From: Nevskia sp. | GTDB lineage: Bacteria > Pseudomonadota > Gammaproteobacteria > Nevskiales > Nevskiaceae | Direction: 5' to 3' | NCBI RefSeq assembly: GCF_023266035.1 | Contig: NZ_JAHFRY010000031.1 | Coordinates: 1 to 34,709, forward strand | DNA: 34,709 nucleotides | In this document: positions 7,932-15,973 of the stretch, piece by piece | Numbering within the stretch: the stretch's first letter is position 1 | Layout: each line of letters opens with the position of its first letter | Made by a program: the position numbers and the translations under genes | The notes under the pieces: generated by a model | What the model was told of the DNA's origin: nothing | Seen by the model: only the letters and a program-made list of their open reading frames with translations | Database searches by the model: none

Positions 7932-9073
7932 AGTCGCTTGGCCACTTCTTCGAGCATGACCTCGGTCGCGCCGCCGCCGATGGACTGGATGCGCGCATCG
8001 CGGGCCATGCGTTCGATGGCGGTTTCGCGCACGTAGCTCATGCCGCCGTGGAACTGCTGGCAGGTGTACATCACCTCGTTCACCAGCTCGCCGCAGTAAG
8101 CCTTGACCATCGAGACTTCCTTCACGCACTCGCGGCCCTGCGCGTCCAGCCAGGCCGAGTGGTACGCAAGCTGGCGACCGGCCGCGACCTTGGCCGACAG
8201 CATCGCCAGTCGCTGGCGGATGGTCTGCTTGTCCCACAGCACGGCACCGAAGGCCTTGCGGTTGCGCACGTAATCCACCGTGAGATCCAGCGCCTTCTGC
8301 GCTTCGCCCATGGCCTGCGCGCCGAGTACGATGCGCTCGTTCTGGAAGTTGCGCATGATCGAATAGAAGCCTTTGTTCTCGCCGCCGATCAGGTTCGCGG
8401 TCGGTACGCGGCAGTGGTCGAACACCAGTTCCGCAGTATCCGAACTGAGCCAGCCGGTCTTTTTCAGGCTGCGACCGACACTGAAACCGGGTGTGCCTTT
8501 TTCCACCGCGAAGATCGAGATGCCGCGCGAACCCTTGACCGTGGCGTCGGTCTTGGCGGCGACGAAATACAGATCGCCGTGGACGCCGTTGGTGATGAAC
8601 ATCTTGCTGCCGGTCAGCACATAGTGATCGCCGTCGCGGACCGCGCGGGTCTTGATACCGGCCACGTCGGAGCCGGCATCGGGCTCGGTCACGGCGACAG
8701 CGCAGATAATCTTGCCGCTGACGATGCCCGGCATCCAGCGCGCAAGCTGCTCGGGCGTGCCGAAATTGCCCAGGTGCGGAGATGCCATGTCGGTATGCAC
8801 CAGCACCGTCACCGCGAAGCCGCCATAGCTGGAGCGGCCGAGTTCTTCGGCAAGGATGGCGCTGTACACCGTATCCAGTTCCGCGCCGCCATAGCTCGCC
8901 GGATAGCGGATGCCCAGATAGCCGAGTTCGCCGAGCTGGTGCAGCACTTCGCGCGGCACCTTGCCGACGTCCTCCCAGGCGTCGGCCTGCGGCACCACCT
9001 CGGTGTCGATGAAGCGGCGCAGGCTGTCGCGGAAGCGCAGGTGGTCTTCGGTGAGAAACGAGATCTCGCTCAT
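7928..9073 (-). CDS. Acyl-CoA dehydrogenase (isovaleryl/long-chain-type base)
   Basis: A 381-aa flavoprotein that should introduce an alpha,beta double bond into an acyl-CoA, passing electrons to ETF. The FAD/substrate motif VTEPDAGSD is at about 128-136 and KMFITNG at 157-163. The usual C-terminal catalytic Glu (YEGTS position) is Gly in SIGGGATEVM, but E246 in FQNERIVLG sits where isovaleryl- and long-chain acyl-CoA dehydrogenases place their base, so the enzyme should be active. The ATG at 9073 begins MSEISFLTED, a typical family N-terminus; longer frames run into the SDR gene. It follows the SDR by 28 bp. Confidence 0.93.
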   Translation of the reverse strand: MSEISFLTEDHLRFRDSLRRFIDTEVVPQADAWEDVGKVPREVLHQLGELGYLGIRYPASYGGAELDTVYSAILAEELGRSSYGGFAVTVLVHTDMASPHLGNFGTPEQLARWMPGIVSGKIICAVAVTEPDAGSDVAGIKTRAVRDGDHYVLTGSKMFITNGVHGDLYFVAAKTDATVKGSRGISIFAVEKGTPGFSVGRSLKKTGWLSSDTAELVFDHCRVPTANLIGGENKGFYSIMRNFQNERIVLGAQAMGEAQKALDLTVDYVRNRKAFGAVLWDKQTIRQRLAMLSAKVAAGRQLAYHSAWLDAQGRECVKEVSMVKAYCGELVNEVMYTCQQFHGGMSYVRETAIERMARDARIQSIGGGATEVMLEEVAKRL

Positions 9074-9101
9074 GTGAGGCGTCTGCAGTGGAGGAGGGAA
9101 T

Positions 9102-9857
9102 TCACATCGTGGTGTAGCCGCCATCGACGACCAGTTCGGCGCCGACGACGTAGGACGATTCATCCGAGGCCAGGAACAGCACGGCTTGCGAGACTTCTTC
9201 CGGGCGTGCGGGGCGGCCAGTCAGGGTCATCGCCAGCGCCGCGGCGCGGAACTGCGGCTGGCTCAACATGTCCTGGGTCATTGGCGTGTCGATCACGCCG
9301 GGGTGGACCGAGTTGACGCGAATCTTGAACGGCGCGAGGTCCACGGCGCAGGACTTCGCCATCAGCCGCACAGCGCCCTTGGAGGACTGGTAGGCGGTGG
9401 CGCCGGGCGCACCGATGAGGCCGTAGATGGACGAGATGTTGATGATGGAACCAGCACCCGCCTTCTGCATCGCCGGCACCACGGCGCGGATGCCAAAGAA
9501 GCAGCCGCGCACATTGACGTTGAACACGCGGTCCCATTCTTCGGTCGTGGTTTCGTGCACCGGCTTCATCAGCAAGATGCCGGCGTTGTTCACCAGCACG
9601 TCGATACGTCCGTAGCGGGCGATGGCGCCATCCACCACGGCCTTCCACTGGGTCTCGTCGGTGACGTCGAGCGGCACGAATTCCGCGCGGCCACCGGCCT
9701 TGCGGATGCCGGCGGCGACCTGCTCGCCGAGTTCGGCGTTCATGTCGCTGACGATGACCTGCCCGCCCTCGCGCGCCAGCAGCTCGCAGTGCGTGCGGCC
9801 CATGCCCATGGCGCCGCCGCTGACCAGAATCACCTTGTCCTGTACACGTCCCATCAT
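9102..9857 (-). CDS. SDR-family hydroxyacyl-CoA/alcohol dehydrogenase
   Basis: A classical SDR of 251 aa with an intact active site: nucleotide-binding SGGAMGMG (13-20), NNAG (90-93), catalytic S143, Y156 and K160 (YQSSK), and the C-terminal VVDGGYT. Asp38 after the second beta strand suggests NAD rather than NADP. Tandem ATG codons follow a GGAG; the second (9854) has the better spacing. The general look is that of 3-hydroxyacyl-CoA or hydroxysteroid-type dehydrogenases, and the substrate is probably a secondary alcohol on the pathway intermediate. It lies 15 bp after the HMG-CoA-lyase-like gene. Confidence 0.88.
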   Translation of the reverse strand: MMGRVQDKVILVSGGAMGMGRTHCELLAREGGQVIVSDMNAELGEQVAAGIRKAGGRAEFVPLDVTDETQWKAVVDGAIARYGRIDVLVNNAGILLMKPVHETTTEEWDRVFNVNVRGCFFGIRAVVPAMQKAGAGSIINISSIYGLIGAPGATAYQSSKGAVRLMAKSCAVDLAPFKIRVNSVHPGVIDTPMTQDMLSQPQFRAAALAMTLTGRPARPEEVSQAVLFLASDESSYVVGAELVVDGGYTTM

Positions 9858-9872
9858 CGTTCTCCTCGAAAA

Positions 9873-10862
9873 TTATGGAACGGACACACAGGCGCTGTCG
9901 GCTGTCTTGCCCTGTCGAAACGCCTTGAGCGAGCCGCTGTGCATCACGCGACCCATCAGCGGGCGGCCGATGATGTCCTCGGCCATGCGCGAGGCCTCGA
10001 TCAGTTTTTCCAGATCGATGCCGGTGTCGATGCCCATCTCCTGGCACATGAACACCATGTCCTCGGTGCAGATGTTGCCGGAGGTCTGACGTGCCTTGTG
10101 GCCGGCAAAGGGGCAGCCGCCGAGACCGGCGACCGAACCGTCGAGCAGGCTCACGCCCATCGACAGCGCGGCGTAGACGTTCGCGCCGCCGAGGCCGCGC
10201 GTGTCGTGCAGATGCAGGCCGATCTTCGCGTCCGGCGCCAGCTCGCGCACCGCACCGATGCGGCGCTTGACGTCTTCCGGGTTGGCCCAGCCCATGGTGT
10301 CGGCGAGGTATAGGGGCGGCAGTGGCAGCTTGCGCTCGCGGAACATGCCGATGGCGTGGCGGAAGGCATCGACGACCGTTTCCTGCGACACCGGCCCGCC
10401 CAGGTTGCAGCCCCAGGCAGTCATCACGTAGACCTTCTGCGGGAACGCGCCGTCGGCCAGGTAGCGATCCAGCCAGGCCTCCTGCTCGGCGCGCATCTCC
10501 ATTGCCGTGCGGTTGTTGTTCCGCATGGCAAAGGCATCGGTCAGGTAATACATCAGCGGCGCGTGGTTGAACGCGCCCTCGACCGCGCGCGCCCTGCAGT
10601 AGCCCGACTCGTTGAGCCAGAGCAGGGTGTAGCGCACGTTCGGGTTCTTCTTTATATCCGCGAACAGCTCCAGCGTGTCGGCCATCTGCGGCACCTTGCC
10701 CGGGTTGACCAGGGAGCCGACCTGGATCTGGCGCAGCCCGGTCTCGGACAGCGCATCGATCAGTGCGGCACGCTGCGCGCGTGGATAGGTGACCGGCTCC
10801 ATCTGGAAGCCTTCGCGCACGCCTTCTTCGTGAAACTCGACGAACTTCGGAAAATCACTCAT
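9873..10862 (-). CDS. HMG-CoA-lyase-like aldolase with altered motifs
   Basis: A 329-aa TIM-barrel protein of the DRE-TIM/HMG-CoA lyase group. Metal-binding HxH is present (H217 and H219 in GLHLHDTRG), as are the catalytic Cys C250 in GLGGCPFAG and an Asn (N263) in TSGNICTED. Two departures stand out. The N-terminal signature is EEGVREGFQ (R16-E17), where HMG-CoA lyase has an R-D pair whose Asp binds the metal. The loop between the Cys and the SGN motif is longer and basic (AGHKARQT). It probably cleaves a 3-hydroxy-3-methylglutaryl-CoA analogue with a larger side chain, following the adjacent carboxylase. It begins 31 bp after the carboxylase alpha-subunit stop. Confidence 0.85.
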   Translation of the reverse strand: MSDFPKFVEFHEEGVREGFQMEPVTYPRAQRAALIDALSETGLRQIQVGSLVNPGKVPQMADTLELFADIKKNPNVRYTLLWLNESGYCRARAVEGAFNHAPLMYYLTDAFAMRNNNRTAMEMRAEQEAWLDRYLADGAFPQKVYVMTAWGCNLGGPVSQETVVDAFRHAIGMFRERKLPLPPLYLADTMGWANPEDVKRRIGAVRELAPDAKIGLHLHDTRGLGGANVYAALSMGVSLLDGSVAGLGGCPFAGHKARQTSGNICTEDMVFMCQEMGIDTGIDLEKLIEASRMAEDIIGRPLMGRVMHSGSLKAFRQGKTADSACVSVP

Positions 10863-10893
10863 TGCCTTGCTCCGATAGAACCGCTGCCGGCCT

Positions 10894-12897
10894 TCACGTC
10901 GTCACTTCGCACAGCACGTCACCGCGGCCGACCATGTCGCCGGCCGCACAACGCAGGCCGCGCAGCGCGCCATCGCGCTCGGCCACGACCTGCAATTCCA
11001 TTTTCATCGACTCCATGACGAACACCGTCTGTCCCGCCTTCACCGCATCGCCCTCGGCGGCGAGCACCGCGACGACCTTGCCCATCATCGGCGCCTTGAG
11101 TTCGCTGCCGACCACGGCGGTCGCCGCGGAGGCGGCCAGCGGCGGGGTGGCGTCGAAGCGGCTGCTGCCGCGCGTGCTGTGAACCTCCACCGCCGCGCCA
11201 TCCGCGAACAGACGCAGTTCCAGGCTGATGTCGCCGCATTCCAGCAGTCGCGCGCCGTCGGCCGCATCCGACAGCCGTGCGCGCAGGTTCACTGTGGCCT
11301 GCGCGTCCGCCGCCAGCGCGATGTGGGTGTAGCCCTGCGCATCCGGCGCGGCGAAGTGCACCGCCCAGTTCACGTGGCCTGCGGCGAGCATCACCGAGGG
11401 CTGCGGCGAGGGCAGGCAAGGTCCGTCCTGGGTGCGCCAGCCGCTGAACCCGGGCTGTGTCCACACGCCCCAGTCGCTGCGGCCACGCTCTCGCACCAGC
11501 CACCACAGCGCCGCGGCGGCGAGGTGCTCGGCGGGCGTCTCTGGCGTGCGCGAAGATGGCCGCCAGCGCTCGTCGATCAGGCGCGTGTGCATCCGGCCGC
11601 TGCGCGTCTCTTCCCAGCCCAGCAGTTCGCGCAGGAAGCCGAGGTTGGTGGTCAAGCCCACGACGTCGCTGGACGCCAGACCGGCGCACAATCGGTCGAG
11701 GGCCTCGACGCGGGTGGCGCCGCGACTGACCAGCTTGGCGATCATCGGATCGTAGAAGGGCGTGATCTCGTCGCCCGCATCCACGCCGCTCTCGACGCGC
11801 AGGGACTCGGCCGGAAAGCGCAACCAGTGCAGCTTGCCGGCGCCTGGCAGGAAACCGGCTTCGGCGTCCTCGGCATAGACGCGCGCCTCGAAGGAATGGC
11901 CGGTGACCGTCACCTGATCTTGGGTGAGCCCCAGCGTGCCGGTCGCGGCAATGTGCAATTGCAGTTCGACCAGGTCGAGCCCGGTGATTTCCTCGGTGAC
12001 CGGATGCTCGACCTGCAGGCGCGGATTCACTTCCAGGAAGTAGTACTCGTCGCCGCTGACGATGAATTCCACGGTGCCGAGCCCGCGATAGTTCAGCGCT
12101 GCGGCCAGACGGCAGGCATCGTCGAGGATGCGCGCGCGCAGGCCCGCTTCCAGGCCTGCGGACGGTGCTTCCTCGATCACCTTCTGGTGACGGCGCTGCA
12201 GCGAGCATTCGCGCTCGTACAGATGAATCGCCCGGCCGTGGCCGTCGCCCGCGATCTGCACTTCGATGTGGCGCACCTGCGGCAGGTAGCGCTCGACGAT
12301 CATGTCGCCGCTGCCAAATGCTTGGGCGGCCTCGCGCATCGCGCTGTCCACGCGCGCGGGCAGATTCTCGAAGTTCTCGATCAGCGCCATGCCGCGCCCG
12401 CCGCCGCCGGCCACGGCTTTGAGCAGCGCCGGAAGGCCTGCGGCGCGCACCGCTTCGATCACGGCAGCCGGATCTGACAGGCCGGTAACATCGCCGGGCA
12501 CAGTCGGGATCCCAAGTTTCGCCGCCTCGCGCTTGGCCGAGGCCTTGCCGCCCAGGCGTTCCATGGTCTCGGCGGTGGGACCGACGAAGCAAAGCCCCGC
12601 CGCCTCGACCGCGCGCACGAACTCTGCATTCTCGGAGACGAAGCCGTAGCCGGGATGGATGGCATCGGCACCGGTCTTCTTCGCCGCCGCGATGATGGCG
12701 GGAATGTTGAGATAACTCGCTGCGGGTGCGGCGGTGCCGACCAGCACCGACTCGCCGAGCTCGCGGACATGGCGTGCCCGCGCATCGGCCTGTGAATGAA
12801 TTCCGACGACGGCAATGCCCAGTTGCCGCGCCGTGCGGGCGATGCGACAGGCGATTTCGCCGCGGTTGGCGATCAGCAGTTTGTGGATGGGTTTCAT
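10894..12897 (-). CDS. Biotin carboxylase/carrier (alpha) subunit of an MCC/GCC-type acyl-CoA carboxylase
   Basis: A 667-aa protein that charges biotin with bicarbonate and ATP for transfer by the beta subunit. The biotin carboxylase domain starts at KLLIANRGEIACRIA, has the ATP-grasp glycine loop AVAGGGGRGM and the EVNPRLQVEHPVTE signature. A BT-like linker follows, and the C-terminal biotinyl domain carries K632 in MESMKMEL, 35 residues from the end as usual (Ser replaces the more common Ala of AMKM). The true start is the ATG at 12897; the open frame upstream is antisense-phase sequence inside the beta gene. It lies 11 bp after the beta stop. Family members use 3-methylcrotonyl-CoA or geranyl-CoA; which applies here cannot be decided by eye. 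Confidence 0.95.
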   Translation of the reverse strand: MKPIHKLLIANRGEIACRIARTARQLGIAVVGIHSQADARARHVRELGESVLVGTAAPAASYLNIPAIIAAAKKTGADAIHPGYGFVSENAEFVRAVEAAGLCFVGPTAETMERLGGKASAKREAAKLGIPTVPGDVTGLSDPAAVIEAVRAAGLPALLKAVAGGGGRGMALIENFENLPARVDSAMREAAQAFGSGDMIVERYLPQVRHIEVQIAGDGHGRAIHLYERECSLQRRHQKVIEEAPSAGLEAGLRARILDDACRLAAALNYRGLGTVEFIVSGDEYYFLEVNPRLQVEHPVTEEITGLDLVELQLHIAATGTLGLTQDQVTVTGHSFEARVYAEDAEAGFLPGAGKLHWLRFPAESLRVESGVDAGDEITPFYDPMIAKLVSRGATRVEALDRLCAGLASSDVVGLTTNLGFLRELLGWEETRSGRMHTRLIDERWRPSSRTPETPAEHLAAAALWWLVRERGRSDWGVWTQPGFSGWRTQDGPCLPSPQPSVMLAAGHVNWAVHFAAPDAQGYTHIALAADAQATVNLRARLSDAADGARLLECGDISLELRLFADGAAVEVHSTRGSSRFDATPPLAASAATAVVGSELKAPMMGKVVAVLAAEGDAVKAGQTVFVMESMKMELQVVAERDGALRGLRCAAGDMVGRGDVLCEVTT

Positions 12898-12908
12898 TGG
12901 TGCACCCG

Positions 12909-14516
12909 TCAGAATCGGAACACGCCGAACTGGGTCTTCTGCGCCGGAACCCGCGCCGCCAGTTCCAGCAGCAGGGCCAGCGTGCCGCGCGTTTCCAGCG
13001 GCTCGATCACCCCGTCGATCCAGCCGTGCGCAGCGAAGTTGTGTGCGCCCTGGAGGTCTTCGTAAATTTTGCGCACGGGTGCCTTGAAGGCTTCGCGCTC
13101 CTCCTCGGTCCAGGTTTTCTTCTCGATCTTGAGATTGGTCTCGCGCACCAGCGACAGCACCATCGCTGCCTGTTCCGGCCCCATGATTCCGGAGCGGCCA
13201 TTGGGCCACGCGAACATGGCTGTGGGCTTGAACGCCCGCCCGCACATCGCCAGATACCCTGCGCCGTAGGAGGCGCCGATGTTGAGCGTGTACTTGGGCA
13301 CGCGCGCCGAGCTCATCGCGGTGATCATCTTGGCACCGTGCTTGGCGATGCCGGCCTGCTCGACATCCTGCCCGACCATGAAGCCGGTGACGTCGCTCAT
13401 GAACAGCAGTGGCACGTCGCGCTGGCAGCACAGGTTGATGAAGTGGGTGCCCTTCATCGCGCTGTCCGGGAACAGCACGCCATTGTTGGCGAGGATGCCG
13501 ATCTCGTAACCGTGGATGCGGGCGAAGCCGGTCAGCAGGGTCTCGCCGTACAGCGGCTTGAATTCCTGAAATTCACTGTCGTCCACCAGTCGCGCCAGGA
13601 TCTCGCGTGTGTCGGTCGGGTATTTCGGATCGCGCGAGATGATGCCGTAGATCTCCGCCGTATCGAAGCGCGGTGGCCGCGAGGGCTCCTGCTTGCGGCG
13701 CGACGGCGGCACCTGTCCCAGTTCGCGCACGATGTTGCGCGCGATCAGCAGGGCGTGGCGGTCGTCCTCTGCAATATGGTCGGTGACGCCGCTCTTGCTG
13801 CAATGCATGGCCGCGCCGCCGAGCGACTCGGCGTCGACGGTTTCGCCGGTGGCGGCGAAGGTGAGTTCGGGGCCGCCCAGGTACATGAAGCCCTGGCCGC
13901 GCACGATCACGACTTCGTCGCACAGCGCCGGGATGTACGCACCGCCGGCCGTGCAGGGGCCCATCACCACCGCGATCTGCGGAATGCCGTCGCCGGACAT
14001 GCCGACCTGGTTGTGGAAGATGGAGCCGAACTGGCCGTCGTCCGGAAAGATGTTGGCCTGATCGGGCAGGAAGGCGCCGCCGCTGTCCACCAGGGTGATG
14101 CAGGGCAGCCGGTGTTGCCAGGCAAAGGCTTGCGCACGGACGTGCTTCTTGCAGGTCAGCCCGAAGTAGGTTCCGCCTTTCACGGTGGCGTCGTTGGCGA
14201 TGATCATGCACGGGCGGCCGGAGACCAGACCGACGCCGGTGATGATGCCGGCACCGGGCGGAACGCCCTCGTAGCGGCCGTCGCCGGTGAGTTCGCCGAG
14301 CTCGAGGAACGGCGAGCCTGGGTCCATCAGCAGTTCGATTCGATGCCGCGGCAGCACCTTGTTGCGCGCCAGGTGTTTGGCGCGCATTTTTTCCGGGCCG
14401 CCGGCGCGCGCCTCGACGCGACGCGCGTGCAGGTTCGCGATGCGTTCGGCGTAGGCGGCCTGGTTGAGCGCGAAGGTCTCGCTGCGTGGCGAGACTCGGG
14501 ACGACAGGATGCCCAT
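12909..14516 (-). CDS. Carboxyltransferase (beta) subunit of an MCC/GCC-type acyl-CoA carboxylase
   Basis: The 535-aa carboxyltransferase moves CO2 from biotin to the gamma-methyl group of a 3-methyl-2-enoyl-CoA. Both crotonase-like halves are present: the N-terminal acyl-CoA site with LVDSGGAFLPDQ and CTAGGAYIPALCDE, and the C-terminal biotin site with GASYGAGYLAMCGRAF and FAWPNGRSGIMG. This arrangement and length match MCC and geranyl-CoA carboxylase rather than propionyl-CoA carboxylase. The ATG at 14516 has only a weak ribosome-binding site. It is second in the minus-strand operon, 72 bp after the first ACAD, and is followed at once by its alpha partner and the HMG-CoA-lyase-like gene, the same functional trio as in leucine and acyclic-terpene catabolism. 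Confidence 0.94.
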   Translation of the reverse strand: MGILSSRVSPRSETFALNQAAYAERIANLHARRVEARAGGPEKMRAKHLARNKVLPRHRIELLMDPGSPFLELGELTGDGRYEGVPPGAGIITGVGLVSGRPCMIIANDATVKGGTYFGLTCKKHVRAQAFAWQHRLPCITLVDSGGAFLPDQANIFPDDGQFGSIFHNQVGMSGDGIPQIAVVMGPCTAGGAYIPALCDEVVIVRGQGFMYLGGPELTFAATGETVDAESLGGAAMHCSKSGVTDHIAEDDRHALLIARNIVRELGQVPPSRRKQEPSRPPRFDTAEIYGIISRDPKYPTDTREILARLVDDSEFQEFKPLYGETLLTGFARIHGYEIGILANNGVLFPDSAMKGTHFINLCCQRDVPLLFMSDVTGFMVGQDVEQAGIAKHGAKMITAMSSARVPKYTLNIGASYGAGYLAMCGRAFKPTAMFAWPNGRSGIMGPEQAAMVLSLVRETNLKIEKKTWTEEEREAFKAPVRKIYEDLQGAHNFAAHGWIDGVIEPLETRGTLALLLELAARVPAQKTQFGVFRF

Positions 14517-14588
14517 GGATTCAACGCGCCTTGAATGGTGGATTGCGCAGCGGCTGGAACGCCGCGAGTTCCGCGCCGACGACCGCGC

Positions 14589-15755
14589 TCACTTCTTGCT
14601 GTCCCTGGCGTACTGCACCGCGACGCGGCCGACGCGCTCGCGGGCCACGATCAGCTTCATCACCTGGGCGGTGCCATCGCCGATCTCCAGGCCCATCACG
14701 TCGCGCAGGCGCTGCTGGTGCGGCAGGTCCATCGACCAGCCGTAGTGGCCGAAGGTCAGCAGGCACTGGTGAATCGCGTCGACAGAGGTCTTGGGTCCGA
14801 GCCACTTCACCATCGCGGCCTCGGCGGTGTGCGCCTCGCCCGCATCGCGCAGTTCCAGCGCGTGGTAGCAGAGCTGGCGGGTGGCGGCGATCAGCGTGTC
14901 GTATTCGGCCAGCGGAAAGCTTACGCCCTGGTACTGCGCCAGCGGCGCGCCGAAGGCGGTGCGTTCCGTGCTGTAGGCCCAGGCTTCATCGAGCGAGGCC
15001 TGCGCCGAGCCGATGCACTGCAGCGCGATCAGCACGCGGCTGTAATCGAAGCCCTGCATCACCTGCACGAAGCCCTTGTTCTCGTCGCCCAGCAGGTGGT
15101 CGGCAGGGATGCGCACGTCGTCGAAGAAGACCGAGCCGCGGCCGATGATCTTGCTGCCGGAGTCGTTGAAGTGCGTGCGCTGCACGCCGGGCAGCGTCAG
15201 CGGAACCAGGAAGGCGCTGATGCCGCGTGCGCCGTCCTCCACCGCGCCGGTGCGGGCGAACAGGACGATGGCGTCGGCCTGGTCGGCGAAGCTGATCGAG
15301 GTCTTCTCGCCATTGAGCACCCAGGAATCGCCGTCGCGGCGGGCCTTGAGGAGCAGGTTGGCGGCGTCCGAGCCGCCGCGCGGCTCGGTCAGACCCAGCG
15401 CGACGATGGATTCGCCGAGGATCATGCGCGGCAGCCAGTATTCGGCCAGCGCGGGTTTTGCATACCCCGCGATCACCTTGCCGGTCAGCGAGGCCATCAG
15501 CGGCACGTAGCTGACATTGATGTCGCCCCAGCCGATCTGTTCGATCAGGATGCCGGTGGTCAGGCCGCTGGCACCGAGACCTCCGTACTGCTCCGGCAGG
15601 TCGGGCGCGATAAGGCCTAGCTCGCCCATCTCGCGCACCAGGTCGCGATCCAGGCGCTCGGACTTTTCACGCTTCTGGTAGTCCGGCAGCAGTTTCTGTT
15701 CGGCGAAACGCCGGGCGGTGTCGCGTAGTGCGCGCTGGTCGTCGGTAAGAATCAT
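14589..15755 (-). CDS. Acyl-CoA dehydrogenase with Asp at the base position (cyclohexanecarboxyl-CoA DH-like)
   Basis: A 388-aa ACAD, first gene of the 14-kb operon. FAD/substrate motifs LTEPRGGSD (122-130) and the C-terminal EIGDGTAQVMKLIVARE are clear. At the position where medium-chain ACADs have the catalytic Glu (YEGTS) it has D360, and at the alternative isovaleryl-type position it has Ser239 rather than Glu. The GDGTAQ signature recalls cyclohexanecarboxyl-CoA dehydrogenases (AliB/BadJ) from memory. This suggests a bulky or cyclic acyl-CoA substrate, but that is inference. Translation starts at the ATG at 15755, about 72 bp downstream of operator site A and below a leader hairpin. Confidence 0.92.
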   Translation of the reverse strand: MILTDDQRALRDTARRFAEQKLLPDYQKREKSERLDRDLVREMGELGLIAPDLPEQYGGLGASGLTTGILIEQIGWGDINVSYVPLMASLTGKVIAGYAKPALAEYWLPRMILGESIVALGLTEPRGGSDAANLLLKARRDGDSWVLNGEKTSISFADQADAIVLFARTGAVEDGARGISAFLVPLTLPGVQRTHFNDSGSKIIGRGSVFFDDVRIPADHLLGDENKGFVQVMQGFDYSRVLIALQCIGSAQASLDEAWAYSTERTAFGAPLAQYQGVSFPLAEYDTLIAATRQLCYHALELRDAGEAHTAEAAMVKWLGPKTSVDAIHQCLLTFGHYGWSMDLPHQQRLRDVMGLEIGDGTAQVMKLIVARERVGRVAVQYARDSKK

Positions 15756-15783
15756 TTGAAGTCTCGGCTGTTCGGTGAGGCAG

Positions 15784-15808
15784 CGCCAACGATCGTTCGG
15801 CGTTGGCG
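15784..15808 (-). other. Leader hairpin in the 5' UTR of the minus-strand operon
   Basis: CGCCAACG (15784-15791) and CGTTGGCG (15801-15808) are perfect 8-bp complements with a 9-base loop. The left arm overlaps a second small palindrome AACGATCGTT. The hairpin falls between operator/promoter A and the first ATG, so it would be transcribed. It could stabilise the long mRNA, attenuate it, or be a second protein-binding site. Confidence 0.45.
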
Positions 15809-15826
15809 ACTGAGGGTTAAATATAA

Positions 15827-15847
15827 CAAACAGCCGTTAGAATTATA
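15827..15847 (-). promoter_or_regulatory. Promoter/operator site A of the 12-gene operon
   Basis: Read on the minus strand, a perfect TATAAT (15842-15847) is followed after one base by CTAACGGCTGTTTG (15840-15827). This 14-mer matches the perfect-arm operator at 18119-18132 at 11 of 14 positions. A repressor here would cover the transcription start. No good -35 is visible. The surrounding 15815-15856 is unusually A+T-rich for this DNA. Confidence 0.6.
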
Positions 15848-15953
15848 TCTAATATTTCCCTCGGGAGAGCCAGATGAGCGAGATGTGATGCGACGGCAGG
15901 GTGGCGATTCACCATAATGACGACACGCCTTTCGTGACAGACGCGCTGCAGCG

Positions 15954-15970
15954 GCCGCAGAGGCTGCGGC
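15954..15970 (-). terminator. Weak terminator-like hairpin after the EamA gene
   Basis: GCCGCAG and CTGCGGC form a 7-bp stem with a 3-base AGG loop just beyond the EamA stop codon on the minus strand. There is no following U-run, so Rho-independent termination is doubtful. Confidence 0.3.
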
Positions 15971-15973
15971 GGG

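Noticed and set aside
12898-13431. In-frame N-terminal extension of the carboxylase alpha subunit to 845 aa
   Set aside because: The extension lies wholly inside the carboxyltransferase beta gene in another frame. The family N-terminus MKPIHKLLIANRGEIA begins at 12897.
12726-14534. 602-codon plus-strand open frame
   Set aside because: It is antisense to the carboxylase genes, which are unmistakable; no family motif in this frame.
9873-15755. Simple assignment as the leucine (liu) operon
   Set aside because: Carboxylase plus lyase fit, but the altered lyase motifs, the Asp-type ACAD, and regulon partners such as P450, MFE-2 and CoA-transferases go well beyond leucine catabolism.
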